A DNA stretch of 64,000 nucleotides from Triatoma infestans (lineage: Eukaryota; Arthropoda; Insecta; Hemiptera; Reduviidae), in contig JAAEAF010001090.1 in the NCBI GenBank assembly GCA_011037195.1, positions 123,598-187,597 of the forward strand, given 5' to 3'. Under the pieces are notes generated by a model. It had not been told where the DNA came from, ran no database searches, and saw nothing but the letters and a program-made list of their open reading frames with translations. A program made the position numbers and the translations under genes. This document shows, piece after piece, positions 22,141-34,712 of this stretch (position 1 is the first letter of the stretch; every line of letters begins with the position of its first letter).

Positions 22141-22857
22141 TCTGAAATAGCACTATTTGAGATCTGCAAGAATATTGGGAATTTCTTTTGAGTTTATAAT
22201 ATACCGGAAGGTTATTTTTGGTTGTGTATTTCCCCCAAACCACAGTGTTACAGATCTAATTTCTTATTAATGGCTATAGTGGATTGGAAATAATTTCTGT
22301 ATCAAGAAATTTTATTTGCTATTTATAATGTTTAAAAAAAAATATATAAAAGATCTTATAAGTAAATATGTTAAATATGATGCTTGCTGTTATGGATTTA
22401 TTATCTGGAAATAAAGTAACTAACAAATGACAAAACTCTTGCTTAAATGATTTATCGTCCTCATGGTTCAAACCACAGAGGTGGGTTTCCAGAAGAGATT
22501 TGGAAATGAGATGGAAGTGAGAATAGTGTACAAGGTTAAGGGTGGCAGAGTTACAGAGGCGGGTTGTAGAAGTTTCGTAGTTTAGATTTTGCCTTGTGAT
22601 ATTAAGTTCTTTATGTGTGGTTACAGTTAGAGATATAAAATTGAACTTCATTAATTACATAGTGAAAGTTTGAACATTTGTATTCAAAAGCCCGTAAATT
22701 ATATAACGATTTGAATATATTGGATTTTCTATATTAATCTTGTTTAGGTTCTTTAGTTGCTGCAGGAGTTTTAATTACTCTATTTGGATTTCAAAATTAG
22801 CAGCTTGTTTGTTATATAATTGATACACTATTTACAATTTGATATACTTAGTTGCTA
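22141..22857. other. Unassigned DNA
   Basis: No supportable coding or repeat content was recognised. Confidence 0.4.
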
Positions 22858-23452
22858 ATCAAGATGTGCAAGAATGTATTTTTAATTGGTCCAGAGCCTG
22901 CTGTTGGCGTGTCTTCTGGCACATGTCTGTCAGGCTTCCAGACATGGACAGCTTCACAGAATTCATCTTTATGGATGAAGTCAGTTGGTTTTCGGCAGTC
23001 CGAAATGCTCATTGGGGGTCCGGACAATGCCATTAGTGAGACGTTGCTGTGTTTTTCACGGAGCGCTCTCAGGCATTTGCTTGGATCTCTTACTGGACAT
23101 TGTGGTTTAAGGAGACATCTCTACATAATGGGGCTCATGCCGGATCCATTGTAGAGTCTGTGAGAGAGAGGAAACACCCATCCATCTTATGATGATTGCT
23201 TGGGTTGTGAGGAAATTAGGTTCAGGACCTTTGGTCGGAATAGGATGTCTGTGGAAGAGCTTAGGCTATTTCCGCTTAAGGTTATTGTCCGATTTATTCG
23301 GACTGCGGTGAATCTTAGATGGATTAGATCCGGGTCTGGATTTTTGTTCTAGACCCGGTTTGTTGTTGTTGTTCTTAGGGTAGCTATATGGGCCCAGTGA
23401 GGCATTGGATAGCGTAGGGTTTCCCTCCCCACAGACAAATAATAATAATAAT
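22858..23452 (+). pseudogene. Non-LTR retrotransposon 3' end (R1/I-like ORF2 C-terminus)
   Basis: The frame to 23,154 encodes a stretch of the RNase H-to-C-terminus region found in insect LINE ORF2 proteins, including LTGHCGLRRHLYIMGL. After a stop it continues as a degenerate zinc-like C-terminal region with EELRLF and VIVRFIRTA. The 3' UTR has a strong inverted pair around GGGTCTGG and CTAGACCC (about 23,330-23,360) and ends in a (TAA)n tail at 23,437-23,452. The 3' part is repeated at 32,040-32,372. This is a 5'-truncated dead copy. Confidence 0.8.
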
Positions 23453-24838
23453 GCATTTTTAAAATATTATATTTCGTACGTCAAGTTGAAACAGTTATAA
23501 GTTCACTTTTTTTACCTAGAAGTGACAAAAAAATTATCGAAATGACTGTACAATAGTCTCATTTGATCTCGATAACAATCTTAGAAATTAGGTCGATAAT
23601 AAAATATTTATATTCAACATTATTAGCGCTCAGATTAATGAGGAGATTCTTTGTTTGATGCTTTAATATTTTAAGTTTCTCTTATGTCAGCAAGAGGAAA
23701 TTTTCTTGATTCTCAGATTTTCATATATAGGTATATATTTTCATACTGAAGTATTCCTCATATGTATTCATACTGAACTATATGTTCCATCTGAGATATA
23801 ACATGTAATAGAAGATTATATATATTAAGTTTAACATATAAATTTGAATAATACTGGGGTTCGTGGTAAATATAAAAAAGGAAGAAAGGAAAGGAAGATA
23901 ATAATATGAAAGACAAATATAAAACAAATAAAATAAAAAACAATATGAAAATATAAACCAAAAATAAGTGAAGAAATATCCTAAATATTAATAATAATTA
24001 AATCAAACACAAGTGAAGAAATGTCCTAAGTATTATAAGTCTGTGTAATCGATGGCCTCAGCGAATGATGTAGATTTTTTTGTGTCTTTCTCTTCCCCTG
24101 TAAGAGAAAGTTTTGAGATCGTGTGACATTTTACGAAATAAAGTTTTCGCCTTAAATACATGCTTTGAGAATACCAGAACATGTTTTGAGAATTGGAAAT
24201 AAAATGTGTTTAGCCAACAGTCTGTACATTATGTTTGAATGCGTGTATATGTGTGCATTGAATATATTAAACCATAAAAATCACAGAAAGTTCATCCTTG
24301 ATATTCAATTAACGTATAATCATCGCATTTGACATGAAGTTTTCGTATTAGATGGATTTCATTTCTCAAAATTTCTTGAAATTCACCATTCATGCAAGTT
24401 TGCCTTTTGTGATAATTATTTTTTTTTTTTTGCAGTTGTTTTGTAAGATTCTCGAAAACATCAAGACATAACAATTTTATTTCCAGAAAAACGTATTTTT
24501 TTGTGGTTTGCGGGGAGTTGCGATGTTAAACAATACTCTAAACTATTTCTTCAATCTAGTGTACGTTACTACTACTTATACGTATAATATGAATGTCCCC
24601 ATTATTTTATCCCGTTTGACAAACTGCTTATAATACTGACATCTTCATGCAATCTTCCTTGCTCTCTAATCGATTCTCATAAGTTTAAATAAATTAATAA
24701 ATATTAATCAATAAAAATTTCTCTGTTTAAAATCATAATCCATTCTGCTTCTTTTTCTCGACCAAAAATAATTTGAAGAAAGTAAAATAATTGATAAAAT
24801 TATTATCATTGATTATATTTTGTTCATTCATTATTTCG
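23453..24838. other. Unassigned AT-rich DNA with a diverged Rep-TG trace
   Basis: 24,085-24,560 resembles Rep-TG weakly: CTGTAAGAGAAAGTTTTGAG, TCGTGTGACATTTTACGAAA and AATCACAGAAAGTTCATCCT. Nothing else was recognised. Confidence 0.45.
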
Positions 24839-25337
24839 TACTGATTTATGTGGAATGTTTAATGAGTAGGAAGTAGTATTTTGATAAATAGTAGCTATTA
24901 TATCAGTATTTGATTGTTGTTTTTTTTTTTAATAATTAGTTAAAGAAAGATGGTAAAATTAATTGAATCGATTCATGGATAGCCACATCGATTACAAAGG
25001 GCAATATCGATTTTACTTTGTCGATGCGACGTACTGGACAGAATATATTCAATGTTAGGAATCAAATTGAGGAATATTTGGTATATTTTATTATGTAAGC
25101 TGCAATTTCTTTAAATGTGGATTTACTATATAACTTAATATTATTGATTGTATTTTAATGAGCCATTGTCGATTTGTAAAACAGATATCATACTGTTAAT
25201 TGCTGAACCTTTATGGACCTATTGAACTCAGTTTTTTTTTTCATAAGCAGACTTAGGATTTACTTTATATAGGATTTACTTTAGTGGTCCTTTTATCAAA
25301 ATGAAATCAGCAATTTTGGACCACTACCTATCCAATA
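24839..25337 (+). repeat. Rep-D dispersed repeat, copy 2
   Basis: About 499 bp, the direct-orientation partner of 19,659-20,167 with small indels and substitutions. Both copies are preceded by TAC. Confidence 0.8.
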
Positions 25338-27316
25338 TATTGTATTATGAAAATACTTATTAAAAAAAATATATTAAAAATTAAATTGTATTTATCCTTC
25401 ATTTCGATAATAAGTTAAAGATATTATACAACCAAATAAATATATATATAATACCATTTTTTTTTGTTTTTTTTAACCTTCCCCTCTCATTTTTATATCT
25501 ATTTTGATTTATCTCTTGCATGTTTGTTTTATAACCTCACGAAATATAGCCGACATTCCTCGACCCCAAAAGGTCATGCCATGTTACTTCACGCCATGAT
25601 AATATAGAACTTCCTAGTTAGAAGAAGGAGAAGTATTTTAGTAAGTATGGGGAGTCTAGAGGTGTTGACGTGAGTTTTGTTTGCTAACGGCTGGGCGCAG
25701 AGGTGTCTGTCCTTACTTAACCGCCATCTATCTCGTTTATTACAAAAGACAACCTCACGTCCGCCTGTCCACTATTAAATACTAACAATTCGTGATAGGC
25801 GAAATGATCATAAAGGTTGCAAGTATATTTATATATATATTTTTTTTTTTTGTTTTTTTTCTACCGTCTCAAAAAATACAATTTATCATTTATCAACATT
25901 GCTTTCAGTATTTTAATTTATGTTTTAAAATCAATTTTTATTTATTTGTATTTAGAAAAGATTTTTCATTCATAACACCTTAAAGTGAAATAAACAGGGC
26001 CAGGGTTAAAGGATTAATATTCTTCGTCATTTCTAATTTAAGAACTCCGTTTTTTTTTCTCTCTCATAACTACATTGTCACTTTGTGAAATAAATATATA
26101 AATATAAATAAATAAACGTCTGTTTTTTTAAATTTTTAAATAAATAAATATAATTTCTTTATTTTCATTGAAAATCATTGCCATTAAAATTATCTTTGTA
26201 ACAAGCTTGGTGTGTCTACATTCTTTTGAATGCAGCGTTGGCCATTTTCGAGGCCAACATAGTACTGCTTCAATCTCCAAGTAATTAAATAAATTGTTGA
26301 ACCAACTTAATTATAATATTTCTTTGAAAAAAATAACTAGTGTGAAAACATGTCTACAATTTTCCAGGTTACTTTTCTCAGTTCTTATGGCAAGTTTTCT
26401 TTAAACTCGGAGTTATTATTACCATTTTTAGTGGTCATTAATATTACACAACAGGGAGATCGTTTAATATACTAAAATGGCACTTTATGGAAAAAGCCGA
26501 AACTCAGGCATCAATTCAATTAAATAAAATTATGAGAGTCCTTTCTGAGAAAAACGCCAAACTTAAAAGCCATTTGCTAAAAGTGGTATTTAACTACTGA
26601 CTTTAATGGAAACGATCTTGGTACAAATAAATAGTAAAAACACATACGATATTTATTACAGCAACACTTAATACAATATTATAATTGATAAAGTTTCTTG
26701 CAAACTTGAAATTTGCACACAAAGTTGTCCGAACAAAAATAATGTGAAGTCAGGATGCATGATGTTGATTTTCAGCAAATAGTATGGAACAATATGATTA
26801 CATGTATTCGAGAAGACAGAGCTTTCATCATACCTGAATATGACTGAAATCTGTCATAGTTCAAGAAAAATATTATAGACATTTTCGAGAAAATTCCATT
26901 AATTCAAAAGCCTATCTATTCTGTTAAATTGCACTTTCGGTTGGCCAATTGTTTCCAAATTTGGAATTCTAGCAATGTTGCTATTGGTCAAGTAAATATT
27001 CCCTATCATATAATATCAGCTTACATCTGAACATTCGGATAGTAACCTATAGAGTTCACTGGATTCAGACTCACGTCCAGATTTACAGGATCATACTAAT
27101 CGGATCCTTGACCGGGCACCATATTCTACTATGTATACCGATAGATCTTCTTCCTATTGTTCAATTAACGACATCATTGTCATGGGGTGGAGCTGCAGAC
27201 CTCTCGCATAATCCCCGTAACGATTATAAACATCTTATTATAATCTACGCAAATATTACAAATATTATTGTTCCCTTAGCTTGTACTCCATTGTATATTG
27301 AAGTATTACATTTATA
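25338..27316. other. Unassigned DNA
   Basis: AT-rich with T homopolymers at 25,457, 25,840 and 26,050. A more balanced block at 25,530-25,790 contains no recognisable gene. Confidence 0.4.
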
Positions 27317-27318
27317 TA

Positions 27319-28200
27319 CAGGGTGTCCCGTCCCAAGGTATACGGATAACGACTTTTTCTCGGAAACTAAGATAGCTAGAAAAAAACTAAAAAATACTTG
27401 TCCCCGTCGTTGTTTGTTAGAAATCCAAATTTGTTTTGGTGCTTCGAGAAGCGAGATACGGGCACCAACTTCATTTTTTCAAATGGGGAGGTGTGGTTCT
27501 TATTTAAGAAATAGTTTCCTCTATTTTTTGTAAGAAAAATTTACTTGGACGTTTTTTTTCTTTGAGCGATATTTTACAAGTTATGAATGAAAACATGATT
27601 CCTATAAGAAATTTCGAAGTGATATTATAACGGTTTTTTGATTGAATAAGAAGAAAAATTACTATTTTATTATAAATTTTACTTCTCATTAATTACAGAT
27701 CTTGTTCGAACTGGCCTCCACCATTAGAGATGTATTTCTTTGGTCGTAAGGTACGATTGACAGGAAAAAGCATGTGTAAGCATCTCTAATGGTGGGGGCC
27801 AGTTCGAGCAAGATCTGTAATTAATGAGGAGTAAAATTTATAATGAAATAGTACTTTTCTTCTTATTCAATCAAAAAACCGTTTTAACAGCATTTTGAAA
27901 TTTCTTATATGAATCGTGTTTTCATTCATAACTTGTAAAATATCACTCACAAAAAAACCGTTAAAGTTAATTTTTCTTACAAAAAACAGTGGGATCTATT
28001 TCTTAAATAAAAACCACACCTCCCAATTTGAAAAAATGAAGTTGGTGCCTGTATCTCGCTTCTGGAAGCACCAAAACAAATTTGCAAATTAAATTTGTTT
28101 TTTTAACAAAAAACTACGGGGACACGTATTTTTTAGGTTTTTTTCTAGCTATCTTAGTTGCCGAGAAAAAGTCGTTATCCATATACTTTGGGACACCCTG
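27319..28200. mobile_element. 882-bp fold-back transposon with TA target
   Basis: Starts CAGGGTGTCCC and ends GGGACACCCTG, flanked by TA on both sides (27,317-27,318 and 28,201-28,202). The two halves are nearly complete reverse complements of about 400 bases each, around an 80-base centre near 27,740. TA duplication with long inverted repeats fits a non-autonomous Tc1/mariner-superfamily element. There is no transposase; apparent reading frames here are translations of the arms. Confidence 0.88.
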
Positions 28201-28202
28201 TA

Positions 28203-31200
28203 TTATCAAATATTGATTTTTCTGTGGCATGAAGATTGGCATCCTTAAAGTTAGAAAAGTTCATCTTTTTCCATGGGTCACTTTTTGGGTGTTCAGTATT
28301 TACCATCCAGCAGAGAGTCACATTAAAAATAACTCAGTGGTCACGATTTTATTTTTCAATGGTCGAATAATCCACGACACTGCTGCCATGAAAGGCACTC
28401 CCTCGTTTATTAAGTGAAAGCTGAATCGAAGCGAATATGTCTTTTCAGCTGAATATTAGTTAAATAATATAATATTGTTACAATAATGTTAAAATTAAAA
28501 CTTTTCTTTTCTTACAAATTAAGGTGGCTTACTTTTTTAGAGGATCCTATAAAACTTCATGCGCTTATAATATTTACACTTACATTTGATAATATATTCA
28601 TATATATATAATATTTAAGAGTTTTCATATTATTGTAAACCTTTTAATTACCTAAAGTTAATGCTCCACTAACTAGTGAGTTAATATTAGTAGATAGGCA
28701 AACAACGCATTAATAAATTCATAAAGGAGATATTCTTGATAGTCTCATGCAGCAGGTGCTTCTCCTTCAACCTCCAATTAGCGTGGCTTCTAAAAGAAAT
28801 TAATAATTTCTTCCTTCCATGAGTTCAGTTGTTGTGTGTTGATGTTTGTAGAGAGCGCTAATTGTGTGGGTCACGGAAGTGAGTACCACTTCTTAATCCA
28901 GGTAAGCCGCTATTGGACAGGTGCCACTGAAGTGTAGAAGCTCCGAAATTATACATAAAAAAAAAAAAAAATACGTATACTTCTAGCTCATTATTGAACA
29001 TAAATTAAAAATGAATTAAAGATATTAATCACAAGATAATGAGAAATGTGAAATAATTTCTTTGAATCATTTATTGTGACTATTAAAGTAATTATATATT
29101 TTTTGCCCTGACCATAAATTATAATCTCCAATTAAAATTGGAATTAGTAAGAAACCCATATGAGTAAAAAAAATCACTGCTATTGATGGTCCTAAAACTA
29201 TCAACATACGTAATTACATAATTGATCTTTCACAATTATAGCCAAATCTGAAAATTGGAAAAGAAACTTGGAAATTTCAGACCTACTCTGTCAGTATCGG
29301 AAGTTGTAATAATCAAAATTAAAAATATTTAATATTACTGAGTTAAATAAATAAATAAATTTCCGTATTTATTAATATTACAAGGAGCCTGTTTGTTTTG
29401 CTTTATAAAGAAATTAACATATTTTAAAAGTAAAAAGAGTGATCTAGGAAATGTTTTCTGGCAAAATATTTTTCTAACTATTCTTTAAATAATTTTCATT
29501 TACTAGCTTATGACCCACCTTTGCAACGCTAACTTACAAAAAATTAAAAAAGCTCATTACTCACGTCTTGCCCTTACAGTTCTACAAATACTAAATGTGA
29601 GCCATTCGTTTCTTTCGTAGTCACTTGGAATTCCTAGTTTTTGGGGCATTTATAGCACAGGCATGCTATGGTATATAAAAACTTATTTGAGTTATATAAA
29701 TAGCTTTTATATAAACCCTAAGTATAGAACTCGAAATGGGATTTTAGACACATTCTAAAGCAATTTTGGTTAGGCAGAAATATATTCTTGAATATTGTAG
29801 ATTATTGATTAACTTGGAGAAGATTATCGAGAAAGAATGTAATGTATTTCATTTTTGCTTCATTTTCAGAATCCAGATTTACCCATTTTATAAACTCAGT
29901 GGAATGATCCACTAAGCAAAATGATTAATGGCTTAGCCTTTGCGCGTATACTAGTTTCGATTCTTTTGATAATTCCCAACGATATTGTAAGTAAAGTTGG
30001 CACACTACTACTTACTAGTAGTGGATCAAGATTGCGCGGGCCAGAAACTTAGCTGTGGAAACGTTTTCCAATAAAAAAGTCAAAAACTTTGACCAACTAT
30101 CTAACTTCGAACTTGATTTTAGATCTGAGATTAGAGATGAAGACGGTTTTTTTTTGTGTTTTTTTATTGCGATTGAGTTCGGAAGGCGGATGATCTTCTG
30201 AAATCGTCGATGCTACAAAGTATTTATTAGCATGATTACATAAACAATTAGAGAATATGTAATTTAGTCGGTTTCCTTAGTTTGAAGTACTATCTCATTA
30301 TGTTTACTGTGTGTATATTTACAGGATATCGGTGATGTTATTTTGTAAATATCAAGTTATTTTGTTAATGTCTTCTTTTCTTAAAAAATAAAAAAAAATA
30401 TGCCTAATTGTCTGGCCGCTGGTTATTGTTCAGTTTGAAAAAAATCTGATAATGATACGATTCTGTTTTTGAGTTTTTCTGATTTAATTGCAGAAAGTTA
30501 TGGAAGAAATGGATTTATAATTGTTTACCTTTAGTAACGAGGAATCTAGAGTAACGTGAAATTAATAATCATTATTCATATAGGTACCACTTAAATGGAT
30601 ATATTATAGTGTGTCTATTGTTCTTCGTCATTTGTCTGATTAAACATTCCTCAATTTTTTTTTATATATTATTTTTTCACCCTTTTGTCTGAAGTTAGTA
30701 AAAACAGTAATTTTTCAAGTCTACTCCAGAATGTAGTCTTTAATTAACAAGATGTTGGTGCCTTCGCTACCCTTAGGGCTGAATTTAAATGTACCCTGGC
30801 AAAGCCTATTTATCATAGAAGGCACCGCGAATGACATAAGATTGTATTTATACAGTGACTGCATACTTAAATGATAGCCTTAATTTTTGTCTATAACCTA
30901 AAACGTTTACCAGTGTCATTATCTTATTATAAATGGAATGCCTTGATTATTAAGGCCTTCACGAACAGATGCAAAATTATCTTTATTTGTATTTTTTATT
31001 TTCTGGTTTGTTAATAGATTCTTTTAAAAATTGTTAGGATTTGTAAGGAAAATAATATGTTTATTTAGAATTGTTAAGTTTTACCGTTAGGACATTTAGG
31101 GCATTAATTATTACCAATTATCTACTAAGGAACTTTGAATAATTTATTAATTTGATTTTTGTCTAGCAGACATCGGTCTTAATTTTTTTGTTTTGTATTT

Positions 31201-31512
31201 TAGTGTTATCACCACTATTCAAGGTATTCCTTGTTAGAGTTGAGGACTAGCTCAGAGTGAATTCAAATTCTCTTGTTTCAACGGAATATATGTATAAGTT
31301 TTTATAAATTATTCACCCACACATATAATATATATATACTTATATTTATGTAATCTTTCTCATAATCCCACTCCAAGAACTTTAGAGATTGTTTTATAGA
31401 CAACCTTGTGTGACATGACCATAACTATTCAGTGATCACCTTTACCCTGTCCAGTACTGATTCTTGTGCTGTCATTTCATACCTACTGGTCTATTTGGGA
31501 CTTCTGTCATCT
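28203..31512. other. Unassigned 3.3-kb AT-rich region
   Basis: No coding similarity, RNA or clear repeat was recognised. It is the longest stretch in the window without an identified mobile element. 28,800-28,930 is less AT-rich, and a CCAGGTAAG at about 28,900 resembles a splice donor, but no exon can be supported. Confidence 0.45.
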
Positions 31513-31606
31513 CTTTCATCAAAAACACTTAAGTTTCCGGGTTAAGGCCGTGTCAGTGGTCTTTAGCAAAATGATCTCAAACCCGGAAATTCAGGCGTTT
31601 TTCATG
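31513..31606. repeat. Short hairpin repeat, copy 1
   Basis: AAAAACACTTAAGTTTCCGG pairs imperfectly with a downstream CCGGAAATTCAGGCGTTTTT. It is related to 32,695-32,790. Confidence 0.6.
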
Positions 31607-31891
31607 AATATGGCCGCGAATAGCTAAACATCATCTTTTGCATCATCAGTTTCTATAGCGAATTCAAATATTTGGCGCTTAATAAAGCATAACTGAGAAG
31701 ACTGTCAGAACGATCCTCTCTATTCGCTGCTTAGTGGATCCGAATTGTACCCTCCTTATTGACTTCATTAAATAAAGATATTGATTGAAATTATATCACA
31801 CTCTTAATTTCCTTTTGAATCTCGATGATTTTACAGAATTTTCTTCAAGACTTTTTATTGCTTCACTTTTCTATTCTAATACGGACCTTCC

Positions 31892-32010
31892 AACGTCAAA
31901 TAGGCTGCACTTAGAGCACAGAGTGTCATCTTGTTACAGAAAACACTGCGATCACCGGAATATGAGTTGTAGAGGCCCCTTTGCAGAAAATGTAAGGGCA
32001 GTATATTTGG
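31892..32010 (-). mobile_element. SINE family A relic
   Basis: On the minus strand: ACTGCCCTTACATTTTCT, GCCTCTACAACTCA, CCGGTGATCGCAGTGTT, matching the body of the 34.5 kb SINE. The head is lost. Confidence 0.6.
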
Positions 32011-32039
32011 AATCAAAATAATATAAATTCAGCTCTCTC

Positions 32040-32372
32040 TACGTAATGAGTTGTAGAGTCTCTGAGACAGAGGAGGAAACACCCATCCATCTTATGATAT
32101 ATTGTCTGGGTTGTGAGGAGATTAGGTTCAGGATCTTTGGTCGGAGCAGGATGTCTGTGGAAGAGCTTAGGCTATTTTCCCTTAAGATTATTGTCCGATT
32201 TGTTTGGACTGCAGTGAATCTTAGACGGATTAGACCCGGGTCTGGATATTGTTCTAGACCCGGTTTGTTGTTGTTTTTCTTGTGGTGGCTATATGGGCCC
32301 TTATGGGCTTGGATAGCATAGGGTTTGGTCCCCCCCACGGACAAATAATAATAATAATAATAATAATAATTA
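32040..32372 (+). pseudogene. LINE 3' end, second copy (R1/I-like)
   Basis: Matches 23,150-23,452: the same C-terminal coding remnant (EEIRFR, MSVEELRLF), the same hairpin of GGGTCTGG with CTAGACCC, and a (TAA)n tail at about 32,343-32,372. It is more severely 5'-truncated than the 22.9 kb copy. The tail abuts unrelated DNA. Confidence 0.8.
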
Positions 32373-32602
32373 TAACTGCTGAAACGCTTCTCTTTGTTGG
32401 CTCTAAATGGTTTAGGATTCTCCATTCATCGTCAAAATTCGATTATCAGTAAGAGTGTGATCAGTTGACTTCAGCTTTAAGTTTCTGACACACATTATAC
32501 TGATTGGATATATCCAATATAATCTCCTGCAGAAACGATCAATCAATGTGGTGTGTGATATATTTCAACTGAAAGTTGAAGAGACAACCTCTCCGCACAA
32601 CT

Positions 32603-32668
32603 TGGGTAACGATACTCTGATGATGGATGAGAATCCAAAACCGTTCAGAACCAACAAATAGGAGCATG
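32603..32668 (+). mobile_element. Penelope-like fold-back family 2, short relic
   Basis: CTCTGATGATGGATGAGAAT followed by CCAAAACC and GTTCAGAACC. It keeps CTGATGA and the stem GGAT-GAGA-ATCC, but GAAA and the CCGGTC site are mutated. Confidence 0.6.
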
Positions 32669-32694
32669 ATCTTTTAGGTATCCGCGGTCATTTT

Positions 32695-32790
32695 CACGAA
32701 AAACACTTGAGTTTCCGTGTTGAGACCGCGTCAGTCGTTTCTAGCGAACTACTGATGCTGTCTCAACACGGAAACCGAAGTGTTTTTAAA
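32695..32790. repeat. Short hairpin repeat, copy 2
   Basis: A near-perfect inverted pair: AACACTTGAGTTTCCGTGTT and its downstream complement ending CCGAAGTGTTTTT, with a loop of about 45 bases. It is related to 31,513-31,606. Confidence 0.7.
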
Positions 32791-33985
32791 TAGAAGCATA
32801 TTTCACGGATAAAGTTCCAGTTGTTTGTAGCGTATGGACCAACTCTATATTCAACTACTAAGAAGTGTTTATGTTAAATTGAGTGAGTTAGATTTTTAGA
32901 ATATTTGGTGTTACGGTTTTTCAGTTAGTTAGCTTAATACTATAGTGGTTATAAAATAAAAAGTTGAAATCTTTCTAGTGTTTTTTTTAAACTTTTGTTT
33001 CATAATAGTCATTTCACCAGTAAATTAAGTTAACAAAATAGATTTATAACAATAGATTAGAAAAGAGAAAATAGAAATAGAATAAACAAAACAAAATGTC
33101 TGAACAAATCTATACACTCGGCTGAACAACATTATTTCAATTGATTAGTTATACCATATAAAATTGTTACTGTAGATAAAGGTGTTAAGATTTGTTTTTG
33201 TCAAGTTGTTGGGTTAGTGGCTAATTGCTTGGCATGGTAAAAAGATAATTGAGACAATTCTGTTTGGGTCCCTAGATAGATCTTTTTTAATGATAGGATG
33301 GTTCATAGATCGTTAAATTAAGGTAACACAAACCATCCTGCCTCAGAATGGAAAACTATCTTCTAGGCTCGGAAGAAAAAAAAACTTATCAACTTTCACA
33401 CTCAGGTATAAAAACAATATCTGAAAGAATGAGAACAATCATTACTCTAAAAATTATTTATTATTCCAATTATTATGACAGATAGAGAAACCTCTGACAA
33501 AATTCAGTTATACTTACATAAATAAAAGAAAGGTTTTTTGAATAGCTTAATTTAGGAAGATAGCATTAAATCGAAGAACGCGTCTGCCTATTACATAGAG
33601 AATTTGTTTTCTCTAATATCACTTGAATCAGTAGTAGTGGACTATCCTTCAGTATGAAAAATAGTAAAATAGATAATTTATACGAAATAAATTTAATGCA
33701 ATTACAATATCAATCATATTTCCACACCGAAATTTCTATGTGGCTTATAAATCCATTCAGATATCCCAATGTAAAATTCTCCGACAAATAGTTGAACTTC
33801 TCGTGGTGTCACAAATCTCACTCTCCATAATAATGGCATCATATTTTTGTTTGATTTAATTACTCGTCAAGACATATCACCATCCACTAATACTTAGAAC
33901 TTTTATATAAATTTTTCACTTCCACTACTCCATCTCTGGAAATCCATCATGTAGATCTGAACTGCCTATGTTTCTGAGTCTCTTG
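32791..33985. other. Unassigned AT-rich DNA
   Basis: Nothing recognisable beyond A/T simple sequence. Confidence 0.4.
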
Positions 33986-34446
33986 TAGTTGAAATGTATT
34001 TGGTGTGATGTGTTGAGTTGTTGTAGTTTATGGTAGCTTGAGCGGCTTTGTAAAAGGGCTTGTAAGTATATATGTTTAAGAGAGTGAAGTATCAGAAATA
34101 AGAAAGTAGTCACCACTGCTAACAATAAATATATTCTATTAAAATAATAACTACAAGTTATTTGCAAAGAATTATAAACTTATTAATATGCACTGATGCT
34201 AAGAGAGCCGAAAACGTGTTCGGCTTCGGTGTCCCTACAACCAACTATATGAAGGAATGTCTTCTAATTGTTATTTCAAATCTTCCCCTGTGAGTAGAAG
34301 GGGTAGACAATGCTATCAAGTTCATGAACTCTAAAAGACAATAGTGGTCTTCTACCTGAAATGTCCTTTTGCAAAGGAATTGTCACATATTCTTCATAAT
34401 TTTTTCAAATTAAATATATTTTTATATTTCTTGCATCCATCACATA
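33986..34446 (+). repeat. Rep-C repeat, copy 1
   Basis: Shares with 61,405-61,905 a start near GTGTTG, the AGCGG-TTTGTAAAGGGC block, CAAATC-T-CCCCTGT with a downstream AAGGGGTAGACAATGC, and CTTGCATC-ATCACA. The CCCC and GGGG flank a short loop and can pair in each copy. The same sequence lies in reverse inside the 49.5-50.3 kb transposon, so Rep-C is the internal part of that family. Confidence 0.75.
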
Positions 34447-34498
34447 GTTGAGCATTGCAACTACTTTCCTACCATTGTTTATAAGTTTTCTTTAAATT

Positions 34499-34712
34499 AT
34501 GCGCGTCAACATCTATGGTCATTGGTGCCCAGAGCTTTGTCAGTGCACTGCAAAGCCTCCGGACAGTGTTCTCTCGTTATAGACAACACTGTCCATCACC
34601 GGACATTGAGCTGTAGAGGCTCCTAGGAAGAAAAAATCTAAGGGTAGCACAGCTGGACTTGAACCCGGGTCTTCCGCGTGGGCGTCCAGTACGCTAACCA
34701 CTTCTATTCCCT
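34499..34712 (-). mobile_element. tRNA-derived SINE (family A), longest copy
   Basis: On the minus strand the head has TGGTTAGCGTACTGGACGCC and B-box GGGTTCAAGTCC. The body has CTACCCTTAGATTTTTTC and CTCTACAGCTCAATGTCCGG, with an inverted pair GGACAGTGTTGTC/ACACTGTCC. It shows the full body lacking in the 12.9 kb and 31.9 kb copies. Confidence 0.72.

Noticed and set aside
27108..27533. 141-codon plus-strand frame
   Set aside because: Its second half lies in the fold-back arm with inverted repeats; the first half has no recognisable motif or splice context.
32342..32372. TAA-rich tract as a CRISPR or satellite array
   Set aside because: It is a simple (TAA)n tail of a truncated LINE; there are no spacers and the source is eukaryotic.
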